A DNA stretch of 64,000 nucleotides from Marinobacter sp. (GTDB lineage Bacteria > Pseudomonadota > Gammaproteobacteria > Pseudomonadales > Oleiphilaceae): the NCBI GenBank assembly GCA_014359475.1, contig JACIZI010000001.1, positions 336,936-400,935 of the forward strand, read 5' to 3'. Under the pieces are notes generated by a model, which made no database searches, was not told the DNA's origin, and saw nothing but the letters and a program-made list of their open reading frames with translations. Made by a program: the position numbers and the translations under genes. Shown one piece after another: positions 37,109-45,723 of this stretch. Positions within the stretch are counted from its first letter, which is position 1. Each line of letters starts with the position of its first letter.

Positions 37109-37897
37109 TCAGCTCTTCACACGCTTGCGCAGCCCAAGACCCAGCAGGCCCAGACCCAACAGAGCCAGAGTGCCCGGCTCGGGGACAGTGTAGGAACCTT
37201 CTACAACGTCGTTGGCGCAGGTCATGCTCCAGCGGAGGCCGATTTCGTGATTACGTGCACCGGCAAGGCCCAGGTCGCTCAGTGCGACCTGAAAGCTCAG
37301 AGCTGTCAAACCGGAGCCAGTGTCCGCGTTTACAGTCGCATTACCTTCCAGTGTTCCTCCGCTCTCATAACCTACTTCCTGATCCGTGCGAGTTGTCAGA
37401 CCCCCAAACGAACTGGCAACTTCATTCGAGTTGAGCAGATCTGCACCTGCCAGTCCCACCAGATCACCTACCCCGGCAGAACCACCGCCAGCATAGTCCG
37501 CATACCCGAAAGCTGAGACTCCGGTTACACGTTCATTGCTCGCAAGAACCGCGTAATCCCATACGCTTTGATTGCTGAAATCATCATCTTTGTAGAGAGG
37601 GCCGGTGCCATCCGGGTTCCACCCGTCCACATCGATAAACAGGTCTCCATACTGATACTGGAAAGTACCTGAATACGTTTCGTCAAACTGGGTGTACACC
37701 GTGACATAAAGATTGTCCAGGTCACTATCAACATCCATGCCATAGACATTGAAATCATGCCCACCCAGCGAATCTTTGTCCGCCCCGGCACCCCAGTATC
37801 CAACGGCAGGGTGGTCGCTGATCGTATATGCACCGGCGCCACTGACCATTCCAGTCGTCAACAGTGAGGCTGCGATAAATTTCCCAAAGGTTTTCAT
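37109..37897 (-). CDS. PEP-CTERM sorting-domain surface protein (paralogue)
   Basis: A 262-residue exported protein beginning MKTFGKFIAASLLTTGMVSG (ATG 37897, AAGGA ribosome site 8 bp before). Gly/Asp/Tyr-rich beta body, then LRWSMTCANDVVEG directly followed by VPEPGTLALLGLGLLGLGLR and KRVKS. The WxMTCANDV(I/V)EG block and the promoter architecture match the protein at 33612-34418, so the two are paralogues co-regulated by PrsR. XrtA is encoded divergently next door. A perfect terminator follows. Confidence 0.92.
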   Translation of the reverse strand: MKTFGKFIAASLLTTGMVSGAGAYTISDHPAVGYWGAGADKDSLGGHDFNVYGMDVDSDLDNLYVTVYTQFDETYSGTFQYQYGDLFIDVDGWNPDGTGPLYKDDDFSNQSVWDYAVLASNERVTGVSAFGYADYAGGGSAGVGDLVGLAGADLLNSNEVASSFGGLTTRTDQEVGYESGGTLEGNATVNADTGSGLTALSFQVALSDLGLAGARNHEIGLRWSMTCANDVVEGSYTVPEPGTLALLGLGLLGLGLRKRVKS

Positions 37898-37956
37898 AGC
37901 ATTCAGTCCTTTTTGCTTTACAGCATTGATATTCTGGTCATCACCGCAAAACAATA

Positions 37957-37972
37957 AGCAAAACGAGTGCCA
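37957..37972 (-). promoter_or_regulatory. Sigma-54 (-24/-12) promoter of the second PEP-CTERM gene
   Basis: On the minus strand TGGCAC, 5 bp, TTGCT matches the sigma-54 consensus in every conserved position. It lies about 60 bp before the ATG at 37897. Together with the equivalent promoter at 33509 it marks both PEP-CTERM paralogues as RpoN/PrsR targets. Confidence 0.88.
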
Positions 37973-38030
37973 CGTAACCTTTTTTGTTTTTTGTCAGTAT
38001 CTTGCGTTTGGGAAGGCCAGCCTGTCGAGG

Positions 38031-38053
38031 GCACAGTGTAAACAAATCTGACA
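38031..38053 (-). promoter_or_regulatory. Candidate PrsR enhancer upstream of the second PEP-CTERM gene
   Basis: On the minus strand TGTC, 7 bp, TTTACA, then CTGTGC (TGT at 38053-38051, ACA at 38039-38037). This repeats the TGT-N11-ACA arrangement found before the other PEP-CTERM gene, 64 bp before the -24 element. Confidence 0.6.
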
Positions 38054-38214
38054 TCGGCCATTTCCCGCACGGTAGCGTCTCCCCAGATTGCAACAAAACG
38101 GGAATCTAGGCATCATTCCCGGTCTTAGGTTATATTGCTGGCCAGTCAGCCGTATTGCATTTGGCACGCCAGGATGGACATAAGCGGGCAGCGACCATAC
38201 AGGGATAAACGGGA

Positions 38215-39729
38215 ATGCACCCTAACCGTATCACCAGAAACTACAAGATCCTGCTTCTCTCGCTTCCGCTTTTGGTACTGGCCCTCTTTCAGGAGTGGCT
38301 GGATTACTTCCAGCTCTGGACAAACTCTTACATCTATCGCCACGGGCTTCTGGTCTTCGCCGGAACTCTTTTCCTTTTGTTTCAAAGAAAGGAGGTGTTC
38401 AGCAACCTGCGACCATCATTCTCCTGGATTTTCCTGATCATTCTCATCTGCCTCATCGCTACCTTACTTGTTGCCCATGCGGGCAATATCAAGCTGGCAA
38501 GACTTCTCTTACTGCCGTTAATTCTCATTGCATGGGGGGCAACCCTCTGGGGGCGACCTTTCGTAACGTTGGCAGCCGGCCCGATATTGTTGCTGCTTTT
38601 TGGCGCACCCTTCTGGGATGAAATGTCACCCGCCCTCCAGTGGCTCACGGTAGCGGTCGATGAGCGCGCACTTTCCCTGCTTTCCATCCCCGCAACTATT
38701 GATGAATTCTACATCAGGATCCCAAGCGGGGTATTCCATGTAGCTCACGGCTGCAGCGGCATACGCTATCTGATGGTTGGGCTGTACCTTGGCGCATTCT
38801 ATGGAGTGCTTACCAACAGCGGGCCCAAAAGAACAGCCTTTCTACTGGCCGCAGCAGGACTTCTGTCACTCCTTGCCAACTGGATACGCGTGGCCTCGAT
38901 CATTGCCGCAGGGCACTATACCAATATGGAATCGTCATTGGTGGACGACCATGAAATGTTTGGCTGGGCTGTGTTTGTCGCGGTGACACTGATACCCTTT
39001 TTCATTCTTACTCACTATCTGGACAAGAGAGGCAACTCCCACCCTGCTACTCCAGCCCTCGAACGGGAACAACCAGCACCTGCCTGGAAGCCGGCTTTTA
39101 TCAGCGCCTCATTACCGCTTATCGCAGTCCCTGTCGCACTGCTGCTGCAGAGCCAGGTAGCCCAGAGTACTGCTGAGAAATGGAACCCCGAACTTCCTGA
39201 GCTAAACACCGAAAGATGGACTGGCCCGCTGAGATATGCCGAATTCTGGGAACCCAAATTCCGCTCACCTGACATCAAACTGTCCGGCGTTTACGTCTCC
39301 GACCAGCAGGAACAAGCGCAGCTCGACTTCCTGGGATACCATCAACAAACTCAGGGAAAAGAACTCATTTATTATCAAAATACCGTATTCAATCCGGATC
39401 AGTGGGATCCTCTGAATAAAACTACCCGCCCGATAGCTTTCCACAATCCATGGAACCTGAATCGAGTCAATCAAATGACATTCACAGATTCAACGTCCGA
39501 AAAGCTGGCCCTCGTATGGTATTGGTATGATGTTGGCGGCTCTCTCGAAATATCCCCGGCTGAAGTGCAAATCGCTAGCAGTATCAAAAATCTGATCGGC
39601 GACCAACGGGCTGGGATCTGGATTCTCACGACCATGTGCAAAGGGAACAATCCCGGGAAATGCGCAACAGAGGGCGGAAATCGCCTTCAATCATTAATTC
39701 AGCAGGCAACCCCTGATAAAGCTGACTAA
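38215..39729 (+). CDS. xrtA: Exosortase A fused to EpsI domain
   Basis: A 504-residue inner-membrane cysteine transpeptidase-like protein. About eight membrane helices span residues 10-270. The exosortase catalytic triad is intact: Cys180 in AHGCSGIRYL, Arg225 in ANWIRVAS and His246 in DDHEMFGW. Residues from about 290 to 504 form a soluble EpsI-type domain, as in XrtA. It recognises PEP-CTERM tails and presumably cleaves and transfers the proteins. A glycosyltransferase gene follows after 25 bp with no terminator, so they are probably co-transcribed. Confidence 0.95.
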   Translation: MHPNRITRNYKILLLSLPLLVLALFQEWLDYFQLWTNSYIYRHGLLVFAGTLFLLFQRKEVFSNLRPSFSWIFLIILICLIATLLVAHAGNIKLARLLLLPLILIAWGATLWGRPFVTLAAGPILLLLFGAPFWDEMSPALQWLTVAVDERALSLLSIPATIDEFYIRIPSGVFHVAHGCSGIRYLMVGLYLGAFYGVLTNSGPKRTAFLLAAAGLLSLLANWIRVASIIAAGHYTNMESSLVDDHEMFGWAVFVAVTLIPFFILTHYLDKRGNSHPATPALEREQPAPAWKPAFISASLPLIAVPVALLLQSQVAQSTAEKWNPELPELNTERWTGPLRYAEFWEPKFRSPDIKLSGVYVSDQQEQAQLDFLGYHQQTQGKELIYYQNTVFNPDQWDPLNKTTRPIAFHNPWNLNRVNQMTFTDSTSEKLALVWYWYDVGGSLEISPAEVQIASSIKNLIGDQRAGIWILTTMCKGNNPGKCATEGGNRLQSLIQQATPDKAD

Positions 39730-39754
39730 TCTATTAAAAGGAAGCTTTAAGACT

Positions 39755-40969
39755 ATGGATCGAAACCAAAAGAAGAAAGTCTTATTTATAGAAACCGGCA
39801 TGGGCTTCGGGGGATCGGCAATAAGCCTAAAAGAGATCGTTGAAAATATCGAAAACTACACACCATTCATCGTCTTTTACGCCAGAAAAAGTGCATATTT
39901 CACGGACATTTTTTCGTCGGTACCGGCCAGATACTTCGCAATGAAATTTACCTACCAGCAGAAAGGCACACTGACCGACTTTATTGTTAAATATACGAAA
40001 AGCACTTTTCTGACGCGCATGTTTGTAAAGATATTCTCAATATTTTCCTTTGCAGAAGATGTAATAACAACACGCCGCATCACAAAAATAATAAAAGAAC
40101 ATAACATCGATCTAATGCACATCAATAATCGGATTGACCCAATTGCCATTAAGGCTGCAATAAAATGCAACATTCCATGCATAGTGCACTCGCGAGGGCA
40201 TGAGCCAGATCCAGCCAAGAAAGAATATATTCACTACATGACAAGGCTTATCGCTCCCACCAAGAAGATCGCAGATCACGAAGAACTCAGCCTGGGTGTG
40301 CCGCGAGAAAAAATATCAGTTCTCTATGATACGATCGATGTCGACTCGTTTGCCGAAAATAAAAACCGTGAACGTATCAGGTCATCTTATGGCATAGCAA
40401 GTGAAGACATCGTTATTGCCATGTTCGCCAGAATTATTCCGATGAAGGGGCAACTGGTTTTAACGAAAGCAATAAAACAACTTAGAGCACAAGGGCATAA
40501 CGTAACCTGCATGTTTGTAGGCGACTCCTCAGACTACGGAAAAGCATACCTTCAGGATATTGAAAAATATATAACCATTAATAACCTGGAAAATGACTTC
40601 GTTTTCGCTGGTTATCAGAACGACACCGCCAGTTACTATGCTGCGGCAGACATCATCGTCCATCCATCAATCGATGAAGAAGCTTTCGGTAGAATTATCA
40701 TAGAAGCCTGGGCGGCAAAGAGGCCCATTATAGCGAGTAACATAGGTGCCTCAGTAGAACTGATCGACCACGAAAAAACCGGCTTGCTCGTTTCAAAAAA
40801 TGACTCTTCCGACCTCAGCAATGCAATCGAGCGACTGATTAAAGATGACTTTTTATATGAAACGTTGGCTCGCAACTCGAAAATAAAAGCTCAAGATTTT
40901 CGAAATGGCCACTTAATAAATGAGTTAGAAGCAATGTACGAAAATATAATTAATAAAATAGTAAAATAA
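39755..40969 (+). CDS. Glycosyltransferase family 4 protein
   Basis: A 404-residue GT-B transferase. The N-terminal donor-free domain starts KVLFIETGMGFGGSAISL, and the C-terminal domain has AMFARIIPMKGQLVL and the GT4 signature HPSIDEEAFGRIIIEAWAAKRPIIAS with the E-x7-E pair. Cytoplasmic, using a nucleotide-sugar donor that cannot be named. It is visibly richer in A and T than its neighbours, with many AAA and ATA codons, a sign of transfer. It follows xrtA by 25 bp. Confidence 0.88.
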   Translation: MDRNQKKKVLFIETGMGFGGSAISLKEIVENIENYTPFIVFYARKSAYFTDIFSSVPARYFAMKFTYQQKGTLTDFIVKYTKSTFLTRMFVKIFSIFSFAEDVITTRRITKIIKEHNIDLMHINNRIDPIAIKAAIKCNIPCIVHSRGHEPDPAKKEYIHYMTRLIAPTKKIADHEELSLGVPREKISVLYDTIDVDSFAENKNRERIRSSYGIASEDIVIAMFARIIPMKGQLVLTKAIKQLRAQGHNVTCMFVGDSSDYGKAYLQDIEKYITINNLENDFVFAGYQNDTASYYAAADIIVHPSIDEEAFGRIIIEAWAAKRPIIASNIGASVELIDHEKTGLLVSKNDSSDLSNAIERLIKDDFLYETLARNSKIKAQDFRNGHLINELEAMYENIINKIVK

Positions 40970-41036
40970 GGATGATCAATTCTGCCCCCCAAAAAACGTT
41001 ACCTTACAACGTCTTCAGCTTAATAGGATGTGTTAA

Positions 41037-42359
41037 GTGCGCATAGCCTACGTTTCACTGATCCCGGACCCCGGCCATGTGGTACCACTGGTTCGTATCG
41101 CATCAGCCCTCGAACCTCAATGTGAGTGCAAATTTTATGTGGCCGCAGAAGCAGAAAAAATACTAGCTTCGTCAGGACTAGAATTCGAACTCATGCCCGA
41201 GGTTCTTCCCGAGAGGGCGAATTTTCTATTGGGACGGATCTCAGTAACCCGACCTATTTACAGAAAGCTTTTTTACAACCGCTATTTCGAGTCGCACTAT
41301 TACCAACCGATCCAGCATAACGGCTTCAAATGCCTTCCACTTCTCTCCGATATGTTAGAGCATTACCGACCTGATATCATCGTGACAGATGAGCATCTTT
41401 TGGGATTGGCGGTGCACTTAACGGGTCATCGATTAGGCATCAACGTTCTGCAGCACAGGTCTTCCGGGTCGAACCAACAATGCCAGGATTTACAACCCTA
41501 TGCCCGCCCTACGCTACCAGTTCAGATACCCCTAACCCGAATTTTGTCGCGAGCGATTGGTAAGATATACAACATAACGTCCCGGATCTGCAACCCGCAT
41601 AAATTTGCCGAAACCCAGAAGATGAAAATCGAAGTGGAACAGCAGTGGGCCAGCATAATTAAGAAAAAAAATGAACTGAATATCCCCCCGAAGATCTTTA
41701 CAACCGGAATCGCTGTATTAGAAGCGAAACACCTCAGCCAGCAGATTAAAGTTTGCGAAGATATTGATATCTTCGGGCCTCTTCCTCCTCTATTCAATGA
41801 TTCGCCAGCCCCGGAAGACGCAGATTGGTTAAACTCCTCCTTGAATAGGCCGGTTATTCTGGTGAGCCTTGGATCGATGGTGTCCATTTCGCAGAAGCTC
41901 GCCAGATCGATCGTTGAAGCCGGCAAGCTCAACGGCTGCAGAATACTTTGGATTTCTAGGAGCAACCCGATCCCGCGAAATTATCAGGACGATACCGACA
42001 TACGGCATGTCGCCTGGGCCCCGCAACCAGCCCTTCTTGCGGACGACCGGATCAAAGGTTTTATATCTCACGCTGGCTCCGGTGCAGTTCAGGAAGCATT
42101 CTGGTTTGGGAAACCACTGCTGTGCATACCTCAACTCTGGGACCAGCCGTACAACGCTTGGGTAATTGAATCTCTGGGAGTGGGCATTACTATAGATAAA
42201 ACAGATTTCTCCACCCCCATCATCTCGGATGCTCTAGGCTCGATACTTCATGACGAAACTATTCGGGAGAGGATGAAAACTTTCTCCGCCGAGATTCGGT
42301 TTTCAGGAACCCCAGAGAAATTATTTAACTATATGGAGACGTACTTATCCAACAATTGA
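41037..42359 (+). CDS. Glycosyltransferase family 1 (UGT/MGT-like) protein
   Basis: A 440-residue transferase starting at GTG (41037) after an AGGA site. It resembles macrolide and flavonoid-type UDP-glycosyltransferases: start RIAYVSLIPDPGHVVPLVRIA, and a C-terminal donor signature WAPQPALLADDRIKGFISHAGSGAVQEAFWFGKPLLCIP (landmarks WAPQ, HAGSG and P-x-x-WDQPYNA). Unusual among the GT4 enzymes of the locus. It converges on a pyruvyltransferase-family gene with only 2 bp between stops. Confidence 0.86.
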   Translation: MRIAYVSLIPDPGHVVPLVRIASALEPQCECKFYVAAEAEKILASSGLEFELMPEVLPERANFLLGRISVTRPIYRKLFYNRYFESHYYQPIQHNGFKCLPLLSDMLEHYRPDIIVTDEHLLGLAVHLTGHRLGINVLQHRSSGSNQQCQDLQPYARPTLPVQIPLTRILSRAIGKIYNITSRICNPHKFAETQKMKIEVEQQWASIIKKKNELNIPPKIFTTGIAVLEAKHLSQQIKVCEDIDIFGPLPPLFNDSPAPEDADWLNSSLNRPVILVSLGSMVSISQKLARSIVEAGKLNGCRILWISRSNPIPRNYQDDTDIRHVAWAPQPALLADDRIKGFISHAGSGAVQEAFWFGKPLLCIPQLWDQPYNAWVIESLGVGITIDKTDFSTPIISDALGSILHDETIRERMKTFSAEIRFSGTPEKLFNYMETYLSNN

Positions 42360-42361
42360 AG

Positions 42362-43237
42362 TCAGCCATAATTATCATTGATATGTTCAGCCACTTTAAG
42401 CAGTGCAGCTTTCTTCTCTTCAAGTACACCGGTCGCACTGAGTAAAGGTGACTCATCCCTAACCAGATTCCTGATAGCACGCAAAAGAAAGTGCTCCTTC
42501 CCCTTTCGATAGATACTTCTTATAGGAGACGCGCCCTCCGACCTGAGCTTCGGGTCCCAACATTTCGGTGAAAGCTGGAAGACGTTGCCCTTATCTAGCC
42601 CCACTGACTCCATCCAGTCACGCCATTTGAAATCGAAATGCTCATGCAGCCCCACCGGTATCCAGGGCACTCTCATAGTATCCGCAAGTATTGCTCCATG
42701 CATCGCCTCAGTAACAACAAATGGCGCTCTGGCCACTTTACTGATGAACTCGCTCGCCTCAGCGCCCGGCGAGATGTAGTCCATATTCAATTTATCAGCA
42801 ATAGCGGCAAGAACGCTGCCGGTAGACAAGTGAGAATTAACGTGCGGAATAAATAAAGGACGCTTATTGATATCAGAGGGCTTTTCATACATCTGAGACA
42901 ACAAAATCGCACCGTCTGCAATTGCCCTGTCGGCTCCCAACCCGAGCTTTTTGGCTGACCGGGGTCCTCTGACACAAGCTATATCCCAGGAATCATCAAA
43001 CGTACTATCCAACGGCCCATAACCAACTCCTGAGGTAAATACAACCTTGCGGGGATAGTGCCGACTGCCTAGAATGTTCTTATCATTTAAAATCGTTCCC
43101 ACACCGAAAAGCGCAACATCCTCGGAAGTTAAAATGCTCCGACGGATAAACTTCCCCATCAAGGCTGGGTTGATGTCGTCACCGAAATTTCCTCCCCCGG
43201 TAACTTCTTTGAATTTATCGAAATACACCAGGGCCAA
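42362..43237 (-). CDS. Polysaccharide pyruvyl transferase-family protein
   Basis: A 291-residue protein with the family features FGDDINPAL near the N-terminus, GVGTIL, SGVGYG, VRGPRSAKKLGL, IADGAILL, IPHVNS and TEAMHGAILAD. It resembles ExoV/CsaB-like enzymes that put ketal pyruvate on exopolysaccharide sugars using phosphoenolpyruvate. Codon use is less GC-rich than in the core genes. It is isolated on the minus strand between a convergent GT1 gene and the lipoprotein gene. Confidence 0.85.
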   Translation of the reverse strand: MALVYFDKFKEVTGGGNFGDDINPALMGKFIRRSILTSEDVALFGVGTILNDKNILGSRHYPRKVVFTSGVGYGPLDSTFDDSWDIACVRGPRSAKKLGLGADRAIADGAILLSQMYEKPSDINKRPLFIPHVNSHLSTGSVLAAIADKLNMDYISPGAEASEFISKVARAPFVVTEAMHGAILADTMRVPWIPVGLHEHFDFKWRDWMESVGLDKGNVFQLSPKCWDPKLRSEGASPIRSIYRKGKEHFLLRAIRNLVRDESPLLSATGVLEEKKAALLKVAEHINDNYG

Positions 43238-43298
43238 ATGCTCTCTCCTTTAAATCTACCCCATGGTTCCTATTCGCAACCCGCTGGGCCAACAAGTC

Positions 43299-44834
43299 TC
43301 AATCGATCACTCTAACTCTCGGCTCGGAATAATCACTTGCCGCGCCGGAAGTATCGACCGCTCTTATCTCAAACTCCCATTCACCAGGTGCAAGTCCATC
43401 AACCACATAAGCCCGACTGCTGTCCGATTCAATTCTGATGGACTCATCCGAAGCAGATGCGGCCTGCAACTTTACTGCATCCGCAATGACATAACCATCA
43501 GCGTCATTTGATAATGTGACCGAGAGAGAACTCGATGACGGCACAACCCTTCCGAGCTCTTGCCATTGACCTCCGCCAGTAGTCTGATCAACCGTAAATT
43601 GCTCTTCAATGAGTTGACCACTTTCAATTTCGTACACCACCTCGTACCTGGCATTAGTGGCGCGGTTACGATAGGAAGTCCAATTTGCGGCTACCGTATA
43701 GGGAACATTGGGCGACACACTCTCGAAAGACCAGGTTACGCTATTTTCGCCTGACCCTGAGGGCATGACGACATAATCCTCACCTACAAACCCGCTGGTT
43801 TGAGAAGAGTTCCTAACGTCAGGGCCATAAGCAACAAATCGGGATGAGCTGTTATCTGCAACCAACTCCTCACCGGCAACGTTTGTTCTGGAATACTTCA
43901 ACTCATAATAGGCAACCTCTTCAGGTGCCAGCTCACTTCCATCTGTACGAGTAGTAGGCGCCTCCCACGAAAGCAGTACCGCGTTGCGCGGCAGAACGCT
44001 CTGAGCGTCAGTGGGATCCGTGCCCGCAAGGCGCTCCTGATAATTGGTATATCCATCACCATCGGCATCCTGGTCACTGTCTGACACGGTTGGATCAAAG
44101 CCGGCTGTTACCTCATAACCATCGGGCAACCTGTCACTATCGGTATCCGGATCCAGTGGATCCGTCAGGGCAACAGACTCCTGCAAGTTCGTGAGTCCAT
44201 CCTGATCGGGATCCAGGTCCGCATCCATCGAATTCGTCGGGTCCAGGCCATGCTCAAGCTCCCAGGCATCCAGCATACCGTCACTATCGGCATCTGCAGA
44301 TGCCGTTCCCTCTACCTCCTTGAACATTACCGCATCGGCAATCACATAACCGTCTGCGTTATCCGAGACAGTGACACGACCGGTCAACGTGGACATTCTA
44401 AAGGTTCCCAGCCTGAACCACTCGCCCCCCAATTCCCGTTGGTCGACCACCACCGTGGTGGTGGTCAGGAAGTCCTGCTCATCCAGATGGTGAACGACAT
44501 ACTTTACGTCAGAACCACGGTTTGAGTGGGAAGTCCATCTCGCAAAAACATCAAACCTTTTTACAATATTGAGGTTCCAGGTGGCCGTCTTATCCCCGGA
44601 TCCAGCTGCACCCGCCAGGTAATTGGTTCCCACATATCCGCGGGAAACGGAGGACTCCTTCCACTCTCCGTCAGTATAGAAACCCGCGTTAAGATTATCG
44701 ATCACATATTCAGCGTCCGCACCGGCCGCCGTTACGGGAAGCTTTTCAACGTCTACTTTCGGCTGAAGGCCACTACATCCGACCATCAGACTACCCGAGG
44801 CAACAGCAAACAACGCAGTTTTTGTCTTGTTCAT
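43299..44834 (-). CDS. Lipoprotein with two golvesin-type domains, calcium repeats and a split FN3 domain
   Basis: The ATG at 44834 has AAGGAGAG just upstream. The 511-residue product has lipobox LMVGC. A first golvesin/xanthan-lyase-type beta domain covers about 38-175 and ends DNADGYVIADAVMF. Aspartate-rich thrombospondin type-3-like repeats (DADSDGMLD, DPDQDGLTN, DQDADGDGYTN) follow at about 180-275. FN3-like sequence starts at about 283 (LLSWEAPTTRTDGSELA), is interrupted by a second golvesin-type domain ending NDADGYVIADAVKL, and resumes to the C-terminus (YVVDGLAPGEWEFEIRAVDTSG). Probably an outer-membrane-anchored, calcium-stabilised polysaccharide-binding protein. Function is inferred. 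Confidence 0.8.
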   Translation of the reverse strand: MNKTKTALFAVASGSLMVGCSGLQPKVDVEKLPVTAAGADAEYVIDNLNAGFYTDGEWKESSVSRGYVGTNYLAGAAGSGDKTATWNLNIVKRFDVFARWTSHSNRGSDVKYVVHHLDEQDFLTTTTVVVDQRELGGEWFRLGTFRMSTLTGRVTVSDNADGYVIADAVMFKEVEGTASADADSDGMLDAWELEHGLDPTNSMDADLDPDQDGLTNLQESVALTDPLDPDTDSDRLPDGYEVTAGFDPTVSDSDQDADGDGYTNYQERLAGTDPTDAQSVLPRNAVLLSWEAPTTRTDGSELAPEEVAYYELKYSRTNVAGEELVADNSSSRFVAYGPDVRNSSQTSGFVGEDYVVMPSGSGENSVTWSFESVSPNVPYTVAANWTSYRNRATNARYEVVYEIESGQLIEEQFTVDQTTGGGQWQELGRVVPSSSSLSVTLSNDADGYVIADAVKLQAASASDESIRIESDSSRAYVVDGLAPGEWEFEIRAVDTSGAASDYSEPRVRVID

Positions 44835-44949
44835 ATCCGCCTCTCCTTGCTGCATGGCAACTATCAGAAGGATGGCACATATTGTGAACCGCGTTGCTTT
44901 ATGGCTAGTTCAATTGAGCATATGCCGCCTGGCTTTATGGCCAAATTTA

Positions 44950-45591
44950 CTAACCTGCCCTTTTTGCCACTCCCCTGATTCCAAGGAACATCAGGCCAAG
45001 CACTACCAGTACGAACGAGCCAGGTGCCGGTACCTCCACAATCCGACTGATCTCACCATAAAGATCTTCCTCGGTGCCATAGTAATCACCATGCAATTGA
45101 TTAAAAAACCAAAAATGAAATCCGCCCGAACGAAACCGGTCAAGGTTAATTTCACCAGAATCCCGGACAAACCAGTCATCTTCCGGTATGTTCACGGTTC
45201 CGGTTTCATCCATACCATACAGGGTGAGGTAGATATCGTAAGGGTAGACCTGAGATCCGTTCCCGGCAGGCGGGTTTATCGGGGAGTAGCTACCACTCGT
45301 GTAGAACCGTTCAGGCGAGTCATCACCAAAGATATAAAAGGCTGACGTATGCTGCTGCTGGAACGCCCAATCACCAACGACCCCGTGAAAAGCCACCTTG
45401 TGATCCGGCGAGTTTCTTGCCCACACATTCAGGCGAATGACAAACTCATCGCCGATATCCACATCCGACAACGCTGCTGCTCCGTTCGGGTCGCCTGTCA
45501 CGGTGCCATGCAGGTCATAGGAATAAAAAGGTTTTGCCTGCGCCAAACACGCTGCGGCAACCAAGAGACTAAACAATAATAAGCGCTTCAT
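44950..45591 (-). CDS. Variant PEP-CTERM (VPAPGS) exported protein
   Basis: A 213-residue protein: signal peptide (1-19, ending CLAQAKP), a Tyr/Asp/Gly-rich beta body, and a C-terminal signal VPAPGSFVLVVLGLMFLGI followed by RGVAKRAG. The motif is PAP in place of PEP, but the hydrophobic helix and basic end fit the exosortase signal. No -24/-12 promoter was found upstream, unlike for the 33.6 and 37.1 kb genes. It lies downstream of a terminator hairpin and precedes the multidomain lipoprotein on the same strand. Confidence 0.78.
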   Translation of the reverse strand: MKRLLLFSLLVAAACLAQAKPFYSYDLHGTVTGDPNGAAALSDVDIGDEFVIRLNVWARNSPDHKVAFHGVVGDWAFQQQHTSAFYIFGDDSPERFYTSGSYSPINPPAGNGSQVYPYDIYLTLYGMDETGTVNIPEDDWFVRDSGEINLDRFRSGGFHFWFFNQLHGDYYGTEEDLYGEISRIVEVPAPGSFVLVVLGLMFLGIRGVAKRAG

Positions 45592-45631
45592 ACAGACTTC
45601 CCCTATCCTTAGGCAAAGTATCTGAAAGAAT

Positions 45632-45658
45632 AGCCCTCACCGATGACGGGTCAGGGCT
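45632..45658 (-). terminator. Terminator hairpin after the aminotransferase gene
   Basis: AGCCCT and AGGGCT with an inner ACC/GGT pair form a stem (45632-45658) followed on the minus strand by ATTCTTTC. It lies between the DegT gene (stop 45724) and the variant PEP-CTERM gene (start 45591), both on the minus strand. Confidence 0.6.
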
Positions 45659-45723
45659 CAGAGAACCTCTTCCTGAAGTCCATACTGCAAACTGAAAAGA
45701 CTACAACTGCGAGAAGGCGTGAA

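Larger units (their letters stand above)
37898..38214. promoter_or_regulatory. Divergent regulatory region between the PEP-CTERM gene and xrtA
   Basis: This 317-bp spacer holds the sigma-54 promoter and candidate enhancer of the minus-strand PEP-CTERM gene. On the xrtA side it has a CGGGAAT/ATTCCCG inverted repeat (38099-38121) followed by a TTATATT that could serve as a -10. No sigma-54 promoter facing xrtA was found. A TTGGCACG at 38160 resembles a -24 box but lacks the -12 half. Confidence 0.6.

Noticed and set aside
38157-38175. TTGGCACGCCAGGATGG as a sigma-54 promoter for xrtA
   Set aside because: The -24 half is good but the -12 half reads ATGG instead of TTGC, so the invariant GC is missing.
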